Shown piece by piece: positions 57,615 through 64,000 of a DNA stretch of 64,000 nucleotides (its first letter is position 1; each line of letters begins with the position of its first letter). The DNA is from Mesaphorura yosii. Taxonomy: Eukaryota; Arthropoda; Collembola; Poduromorpha; Tullbergiidae. The notes beneath the pieces are model-generated. The model was given only the letters and a program-made list of their open reading frames with translations. It did not search any database and was not told the origin of the DNA. The position numbers and the translations under genes were made by a program. The stretch is from assembly GCA_009869945.1 (NCBI GenBank), contig WIXG01000065.1, positions 62,001-126,000 of the forward strand, written 5' to 3'.

Positions 57615-58564
57615 TTTTGTGTAACTGCGGCAGAAGCCGTTGTCAATTTTACAATAAAACTAAAGTACCGACCTCACCTAAAAGGTGGACATCGTCGGTC
57701 GAACTGTGTGGGGCTTACACAGACCAATATCTGCGTCAACTCAAGGTGGTCCAGTCCTTGTTTACGATGAGTGCAGGTAGAATTACTTGTGTTTCGCTCA
57801 AGACATGGTAAGCAATCCAAACATCATGTCATGACTAACAAATTCTTAGTAATAAGTATCATTATTATGCAATATGTATTCCCAAAGGCTGAAAATTGAT
57901 GATGCACTCCGCTCGTCTTCTTTACATCCGAGCAAATAGTTGTAGTTTCAAGAAGTTACGAAAGACGCATGCAAAAAATTTCATGACTCGTAATTATCGT
58001 AACTAATCATTCAATTCATTATTCACGCAACACAAGGTTCAAACCTAGTAAAGCTTGCAGTTCGAAGCCCGTGACATGGACATGACAAATGGCAATTGGT
58101 TTTGCTGTTCTGCACTGGTCGCTGCTGTCTGAATTCAACGATGTTGATTGTCTGGCTCCAGCTGCAGCCTGGTATTTGACGATTCACATGTCCATAATTT
58201 AAAAAAAAAACAAGAAATATAAGAATTCCTTCATTTGTCACATACTTTCATTCTCAATAGTTATGAATTATGGTTGACAAGAGGTTGTGAGCCATGTCAC
58301 AATCATGCCATGGGAAATCAATTGCTATCCAGTTTTGTTCAGGATTAGATCTGCTAATAGCTGCTAATTGCCCAACTCGTTTATTGCCGTCGCATTGTCA
58401 TTTCAATGAGAGTACCATTTGAGCCTGGAATGCCTGTAGCAGTTGGAGCTTTTAGCAGCGCAGTGCCCACGGAATCGTAAAAGGAAGGCTGTATTGACTA
58501 TTCACACTTCTGTCGTCATTCAGCACAGAAGCACAGATAGTTTACAAATAATTTCAGAGCAACC
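57615..58564. other. Intergenic between two secretory genes
   Basis: No gene seen. It should hold the promoter of the minus-strand secreted-protein gene and the former promoter of the hydrolase pseudogene. A run of A lies near 58201-58211. Confidence 0.5.
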
Positions 58565-59297
58565 ATGAAGCTAGCCTTTGCAATCTCAGCCACTCTATTC
58601 GGGTGGGCCGGAATTTCAGTTGGAAGTGCCATGAGTGGACGTTGAATACGAGCCGGTTGGGCGTGAGTACTTCGTGCCCGAGCTCAATATGACGGTTTAC
58701 GACACCGCTCTCAGCAGTTCCAGCGCGCCTTCACGAATTCTTATCTTGGCGTACGATCGGAATGGACCCCACGATCACTTCAGGGAGATTGCGGACGCCG
58801 TTGCAGCCGGAAAAGGATGTTCTGGACAGTTCCGTGTTATCATGCCGAATTTCTTCCGCTAAGACGGTCGAACGACATGGGAAACTGGCGCAGGGCAAGA
58901 CGTTCGTGATAAAATTAATTATTTCCGCCAGTCGTCCAAGAACTTTCGGCATCTTTGGATTCTGCTGGGGTGGACAAATATCTGTGAAGGCTGCGCAAGA
59001 GATTGGCGAAATCTGAGGTGCTGGACTCATTCACCCGTCTGCGGTTGTTACCGGCGACGCGCTGACGGCCATGAGGCCGATACTCTTGCTTCCAGCAAGA
59101 ACCGACCTGGATATGGTGAGCCACGCACTTCTTTTCTTCACACGCAAAGTAATTTCCTGTGCTTGAGTACTTGAAATAATTAAATACTTGCATCATTATT
59201 GTTTCTTTATTTAGGATTGATTTGAGGCCATCGCACTCAGCCCACTTGGATTTGACAACGTGTTCCACCGCCGATTCACTGATATGGCGCATGGCGT
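58565..59297 (+). pseudogene. Dienelactone hydrolase pseudogene, tandem copy
   Basis: It starts with a signal-peptide-like MKLAFAISATLF and then parallels the intact gene downstream (GREYFVPELNMTVYDTA, GQFRVIMPNFFR, GFCWGGQISVKAAQEIG, VFHRRFTDMAHG). It is broken by a loss near 58640 that shifts frame and removes about 25 N-terminal residues, a TAA at 58860-58862 (Gln in the intact copy), a frameshift near 58945, a TGA at 59014-59016 and a TGA at 59218-59220. The single intron sits at the same place as in the intact copy (donor at 59116, acceptor before 59215). The serial lesions and the shared intron show an old tandem duplicate now dead, not a retrocopy. The nucleophile Cys of GFCWGG is still encoded. 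Confidence 0.9.
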
Positions 59298-59853
59298 ATG
59301 AAAGGGGTTTTACATTTACAAGCCACAGTAGATGGTTGTAGTATAACTTTTGGACATTTACCCATTGCCTGGACTTGGACCCCATCAATTCCGGGCAGTC
59401 ATCCTTGAGTAGATGGCTACGTGACCGACAATTGCGCTGATGGCTGATTCACACGGGAAAATTCTGCTTGCATTGTCATACATTCGTGTTTCACCTTATC
59501 GAAATTTGTATTCGTTCCTTGTCAATCTAGATTTCTGGAGAGCTCGAGTGAGCCCAGCAGGTGGACTGAGGAATTTAGAATCTCGACACTTTACAAGGCA
59601 CGAACTGAAATTCTGTCGGCTCTTTGCTATTGTTCTTTCAATGCCAGGAAAGACAATAGACTGGCTGATTCTAAATCAATTATTACTCCAATTTTTAGTC
59701 ATGCGCATGTCGCATTGCCAATTAGAATGACAGGTTTAATCACCAATTACACGAGGATTGACACTTGAATTCAGCACGGACCTTCAAGCACATGCTTTAC
59801 TTTAAACTTTGAAGCGGTACAGTCATCAATTCAAAACAAAAGCTTGCTGAGAA

Positions 59854-59861
59854 TATAAATA
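59854..59861 (+). promoter_or_regulatory. TATA box of the dienelactone hydrolase gene
   Basis: TATAAATA lies 59 bp before the start codon. Transcription would begin near 59885, leaving a 5' UTR of roughly 25-30 nt. A sharp TATA promoter fits a highly expressed or inducible secretory gene. Confidence 0.65.
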
Positions 59862-59912
59862 GAAGTTCATGAAATTAATTATTTTCGCACTGTTATTTGA
59901 TCTGTCTGTATA

Positions 59913-60803
59913 ATGAAGTCTACTTTCGTATTCGCCGTCGCCCTGCTCTCGTGCGCCTGCTTTTCGGTAGGACTCGAGGAGCATAAGCACGAGCACGTCG
60001 TTTCGCCAGACGAAGAACGCCACATCGCGGATCTCATCGCCCAGTTTCCCGGCCACTACCACCCAAAGGTAGATGACAATTACGCGCCACGAGGTCGCGA
60101 GTACTTTGTGCAGGCGCTCAACATGACCGTTTACGACACGGCTCCTAGCGACACCGGCGCACCAACACGCATCCTCATCGCCGTCTACGACATCTTCGGA
60201 TTCCACGATCACATCAAGCAAATTGCCGACAGAGTCGCCGCTGGAAAGGGCAACTCAGGTCAGTTCCGTGTGCTAATACCCGACTTCTTCAGACAAGGAC
60301 CCGTCGGATCTTGGGAAACGGGCACAGGCCAAGACGTTCGCGACACAATCAACTATTTCCGTCAGTCGGGAGCGGACACATTTGGTATCTACGGTTTCTG
60401 CTGGGGTGGACGCATCTCGGTGAAGGCCGCACAGGAAATTGGCGCAATTCGTGGTGCTGGGCTCATTCACCCTTCGGGCGTTGTTACGGATGATGCTCTT
60501 ACGTTAATGGGCTCCGTTCTCTTACTTCCCGCAAGCAACGACCCAGATATGGTAAGTTGAACTACAACATAGTGCTTCCTTGAAAAATTGGCTTAAATTA
60601 AATATGTAATTAATTAATTTTAGGACCCATTCGAAGCCATCGTACTGGAGAGGATGGGAATTGACAGCGTGTTCCATCGCCGTTTCACCGACATGACCCA
60701 CGGCTTCGCAGGCGCTGGCGGCAACTGGACAAATACGCTAGTTAATCAGCGAGTAGAGCAAGTCATCGACTATCTCATCGATTTTATGGGCAGACATCTC
60801 TAA
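59913..60803 (+). CDS. Secreted dienelactone hydrolase-family protein
   Basis: Dienelactone hydrolases are alpha/beta hydrolases with a Cys-His-Asp triad; in bacteria they open dienelactone rings during chloroaromatic breakdown, while animal substrates are mostly unknown. Two exons, 59913-60551 and 60624-60803, give 272 residues, of which about 20 are a signal peptide (FVFAVALLSCACFSVG). A His/Glu-rich stretch (EEHKHEHVV) follows. Triad: Cys163 in GFCWGG, Asp212 (or Asp210) in SNDPDMDP, His239 in MTHGF. The spacing is close to that of bacterial enzymes. Sequons NMT and NWT suggest glycosylation. AATAAA at 60856-60861 ends the unit. The start is the only Met upstream of the signal peptide and lies 59 bp after a TATA box. 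A broken tandem copy precedes it. Secretion points to an extracellular or gut role, by inference. Confidence 0.9.
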
Positions 60804-60855
60804 TTCCTCTAATTCAGGTCCAAGAATTCAAAATTCGATGTAAATTGTCGTGGTT

Positions 60856-60861
60856 AATAAA
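60856..60861 (+). terminator. Poly(A) signal of the hydrolase gene
   Basis: AATAAA lies 52 nt after the stop codon and about 70 bp before the end of the convergent cysteine-rich gene. Confidence 0.7.
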
Positions 60862-60928
60862 GCGAGAATTAAAATCCCAATTTCTTTTGCAATCTTAAAT
60901 GTTATTTCATTCTTGACCGACTGACCGA

Positions 60929-61798
60929 CTATATCAAGTTGTGCAATACTTGAAATCCACAAATAAAGAGTAGTAATTGTAAAATACCGTGAGGTAGAAT
61001 TGTAGCCATGATGCTGTTCCCGCCGCTACTTTCTGTTGTCGAATCTTCTTCGTCTTCTTCATTATTGTCCGGAACAGTGGGCCGGGTTTCGGGGAACGTC
61101 GCAGCCGTCGGAGGACTTTCAGATATCAATGTAGGCTCATCATCATCGTCACAGGTTCCCGGGGAACATCCACTAAGCTCATCCGGACAAAGCCCCTTAT
61201 TGCATTTGCATAAACCATAAGGAAGGTCGTCGTCAAAAATCTGGCAGTTTGTGTTATCCGCGTAGCATTCTCGGTGAACTCCGTCGACTTCTTGGTTGCT
61301 GCAGACTCCACCAATGGGACTTCTGCAATTCTGACGGTTAGAATCATAAATGTCTCCTTTCCTGCAGTCACACTTTGAGAGTCCCGGGTCGCATATCAGA
61401 TTTTGGGTTTGGCTGCAGGTGACGACCTTATCGCAAAAGTCGCCGTAGTGCGCTGTAAGTTCTGGCCGTTTGCAGGTTCCATTGACAGTCGGCACGTATT
61501 CCGGCAAGCAAGAACAGTAGCCTTCAGTCCAATAGTCTTCGTCAGTCGTAGGCCAATACAAAGGATAGCATCCGGCGTATTTTACGCATATTTCGGTGAT
61601 GTTTTGCAAGTCACAGTTTGTGTCGTTGCCGGATCTAGATGGGTCTAGATGAATTCCTGCGCAAGATTTTGTTTCTTCGTCGTATATTTTATTTGATGGA
61701 CAGTCGAAGTGTTCCTCTTCAGAAGATACACCCGTACAGATTGCGAGAACGCTGACAGTACAAAATACTATCACAAGTTTGGTGAATGAGAACTTCAT
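60929..61798 (-). CDS. Cysteine-rich secreted protein with GPI-type tail (EB-module-like)
   Basis: This is a single-exon gene of 289 residues. The N-terminus is a signal peptide (LVIVFCTVSVLAICTGVSS, cut near residue 26). The mature domain has 22 cysteines in repeated short blocks such as CDPGLSKCDCRKGDIYD, YCSCLPEYVPTVNGTC and LCKCNKGLCPDELSGC. This spacing resembles EB/EGF-like modules of secreted arthropod and nematode proteins. Three sequons are present (NDT, NIT, NGT). An acidic, Pro/Thr-rich linker (PTVPDNNEEDEEDSTTESS) leads to a small-residue site (SSGGNS) and a hydrophobic C-terminal stretch (GILQLLLFICGF) that fits a GPI-attachment signal or a single membrane anchor. The role is unknown; surface recognition or cuticle/gut-lining functions are possible. 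It is convergent with the hydrolase gene. No intron is needed. Confidence 0.85.
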   Translation of the reverse strand: MKFSFTKLVIVFCTVSVLAICTGVSSEEEHFDCPSNKIYDEETKSCAGIHLDPSRSGNDTNCDLQNITEICVKYAGCYPLYWPTTDEDYWTEGYCSCLPEYVPTVNGTCKRPELTAHYGDFCDKVVTCSQTQNLICDPGLSKCDCRKGDIYDSNRQNCRSPIGGVCSNQEVDGVHRECYADNTNCQIFDDDLPYGLCKCNKGLCPDELSGCSPGTCDDDDEPTLISESPPTAATFPETRPTVPDNNEEDEEDSTTESSGGNSIMATILPHGILQLLLFICGFQVLHNLI

Positions 61799-64000
61799 TG
61801 TACAAATTTAGAAGCGCAGGCGTATCGAGAGAACCCATAAATGAAATTGATTTATTGGATTTCGTGAAAACAGTGTGGCGGAAATCATCTAGAACGCTGT
61901 TACTTGATTCGGCAGGCATACACAAGTGTCACGATTCTCATAATTAACGTCGCTTTTTTGCTGTCCAAGAAGCCCAATCAATAAGCATTGGAGAGTAATA
62001 AAATTCTCTGGAGACCGTTCTTGAATTGAATTTGTCTATGAATTTCCAACCGCATCACATGCTGCAGTCTGTGTCATTTGATTATAGCTATCTCGCAATC
62101 GTATCATGCTTCATTCGGCACGTTTACATGAATACCGGCTTATGTGATGAAGAATATAGAAGTCAAATGCTTTATCTTCAATTACATGGTCACATTAGAC
62201 AATCAATTGCCAATTGCTAATATTATGTAATCAAAATGGTGATTCGGAGTTCAACCGAAATGCTACATGTTACACTTGAGATTTATTACGACTGAAACTC
62301 AATTAGTGTCGAACTCGGTTTGTGGCCAATTCAAGTTATGTGTGTCGTCGGGTTCGGCCTCAAACAAACGTATCTCAATGGTAACTTGCAACTCACAAAC
62401 TTGAAGTATTTCCCTACCTCAAAAAGTCGAAGTGTTATTATCATTATTTCGAACAAATGCAATGGAACCGACCTTATCTCCTTTTTCCACATGTCTTTGC
62501 CGCCAGCCGCCTTATCATGTAATTAGAATTAATGCGGTTCTAAGTTCTATGAAGGATCTAACATTAAAAGTAAAAGTAAATCTTAAAAGACTATGCTCAA
62601 ACGACTGGTGTGGATATGGAAAGGTAGACGCAAATCCCCGAATGAAAAGAATTTTCGGTGTGAAAAAGTAATGAGTGAATATAAAAATAGCACGACGTGG
62701 CTCACGTCACAATACCGAATGACCTTCCACTTCGTTGTCCGACGCGTGCCTCATGGTTTTAATAATGCTTTTATGAATATGCGAATATGGAAAGAGTTTT
62801 GTTCCTTATGACTTGCGCTGATGACTTTTGGGATTTGCATGTGGGAAATGAAATCTGAGAATACCAGGTCGAGTCGCGCGTTATTAATAGCATTTCTACA
62901 TTATTCATTTGTGACTGTGCTGTCGCTGGGCCTTTGGTTTCCAAGAAAAGAAATGTATTAAGTCAAATCTCTCTTCTTTACCCATGTGAATATAGCCAAA
63001 AAATCCACACCACGGAGCAGGCAGGCAGGCAGAAGTAGTTAAAATTATGCCACACCAAAGCCAAAAGGTTAATCCGTTTCTCATTCCAAAATGCGGTCAG
63101 ATCACATTAGTTCGTGAAAGCCTCAGCTTGGATTAGTCTTATTTCAATTCCAATTTCGCGTGTTTGGCAAAGAAGGATTTCATCTTTCATTCTCTTAAAT
63201 GAGGTTGGCATTTTCCTTTGAGCCCGCCTGCCACAAGGCGAGTGAAGGCCAACGAATATTATTAGTTCTCTGACGCGCATTCATTGTGAAATGAAGTCGG
63301 CGAAATTAAATTTAGAAAATGCTTCCTTGTGAAATCGTATTAAGTTTATGGCGAAACTTTGTCCAAGTTTGGCCTTCGGTGTCTGCTGTCAAACAGTCAA
63401 ACTGTAGATGTTCAGTCAAAAGTTTAAATAAATCTGTTCAACGCCTGCCCACTTTTGACTTTAACCTTTGGGGAGTAGGGTTTCCGTTTATTAAGTCTGT
63501 GGCAAATCCACGAGTCTTGGGCTTGACTGAATAATCAAAGCGTGTGTCAAATCAACGAGTTACTAAGCACAAGCAGTGCATCGTTTTACCTTTCATAAGC
63601 TAAAGCGACAATATATCATGTTTCGCGAATATCTTGAATGCAAGACGAGCGAATCGACCCCACTTCCAGGAATTAGCCCGGGCACCGGTTTGCCTTGACT
63701 CGACCGACTTCTTGAAGTATCTCTTCCGGGAATTCTAAGAAGAGGACAACGGCAAGGGAGGATAAGAATGTGTACAATGAATAATCACCGCATTCCCGGT
63801 ACTGGTTCTAATGAGGATTTAATTAAATTCTTACGCAAACAGGATAGGAAGGAAGTTTATTTGACAAGTGGAGCATAGCATTCAGCTTATTGCATGTGTG
63901 TATACAAATTAGGAGTGAGTAAACTTGAGGAATTAAGAAGAAAAGTTCCAAGAAGTAGAGAAAAGTTTGAGACCCACGACTCACAAACGCATTTTAATTA
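61799..64000. other. Right end, no gene seen
   Basis: The left part holds the promoter of the cysteine-rich gene. Short open frames (for example 62432-62671, 63319-63534) lack recognisable motifs and splice partners. No long repeat or RNA gene was noticed. Confidence 0.5.

Overview
This window is a piece of an animal nuclear genome. Its genes are split by short introns (mostly 50-250 bp, donors close to GTAAGT), it carries metazoan-only families (FoxK, Hrs, MOSMO), and long gene-poor stretches separate gene clusters. Arthropod-like orthologues, intron-poor cysteine-rich secreted proteins with a GPI-type tail and a secreted dienelactone hydrolase would fit a springtail (Collembola), but that is inference.

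Layout. Bases 1-8198 show no supportable gene. 8199-14308 (minus) is FoxK in 13 coding exons (FHA plus forkhead). Its 2-kb third intron holds, on the opposite strand, a broken C2H2 zinc-finger gene and a second decayed coding-like stretch. At 16638-17556 lies a deleted Tc1-type transposon with clear terminal inverted repeats and TA duplications. 17557-27816 is gene-poor. 27817-30548 (plus) is the mitochondrial aspartate/glutamate carrier (aralar/citrin), followed at once by a 965-bp foldback-type DNA element that probably sits in its 3' UTR. 33249-36616 (plus) is Hrs/HGS, the ESCRT-0 subunit, with a pair of exons whose phases make them mutually exclusive.

37295-38770 (minus) is UBFD1, tail to tail with HGS. 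39839-40587 (plus) is MOSMO, the modulator of Smoothened. 40926-41918 (minus) is ADAT3, whose start codon lies only 36 nt after the stop of the upstream same-strand gene REXO5/NEF-sp (41955-44974). This is an operon-like or dicistronic arrangement.

44975-54224 is gene-poor apart from a 235-bp MITE and an almost perfect 26-bp hairpin at 51.7 kb. 54225-55965 (plus) is a BTBD3/6-type BTB-BACK protein without a PHR domain. The last genes are all secretory: an unknown signal-peptide protein (56757-57614, minus), a dienelactone-hydrolase pseudogene (58565-59297, plus) with its intact tandem sister (59913-60803, plus), and a cysteine-rich GPI-type protein (60929-61798, minus). 61799-64000 shows nothing supportable.

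The housekeeping genes serve separate processes: transcription, malate-aspartate shuttle, endosomal sorting, ubiquitin-linked function, Hedgehog tuning, tRNA editing and RNA trimming. Exon boundaries were read by hand from splice consensus, reading phase and protein-family alignment from memory. In every multi-exon gene the exon lengths sum to a whole number of codons. Two introns (in the carrier and in UBFD1) use GC-AG rather than GT-AG ends.
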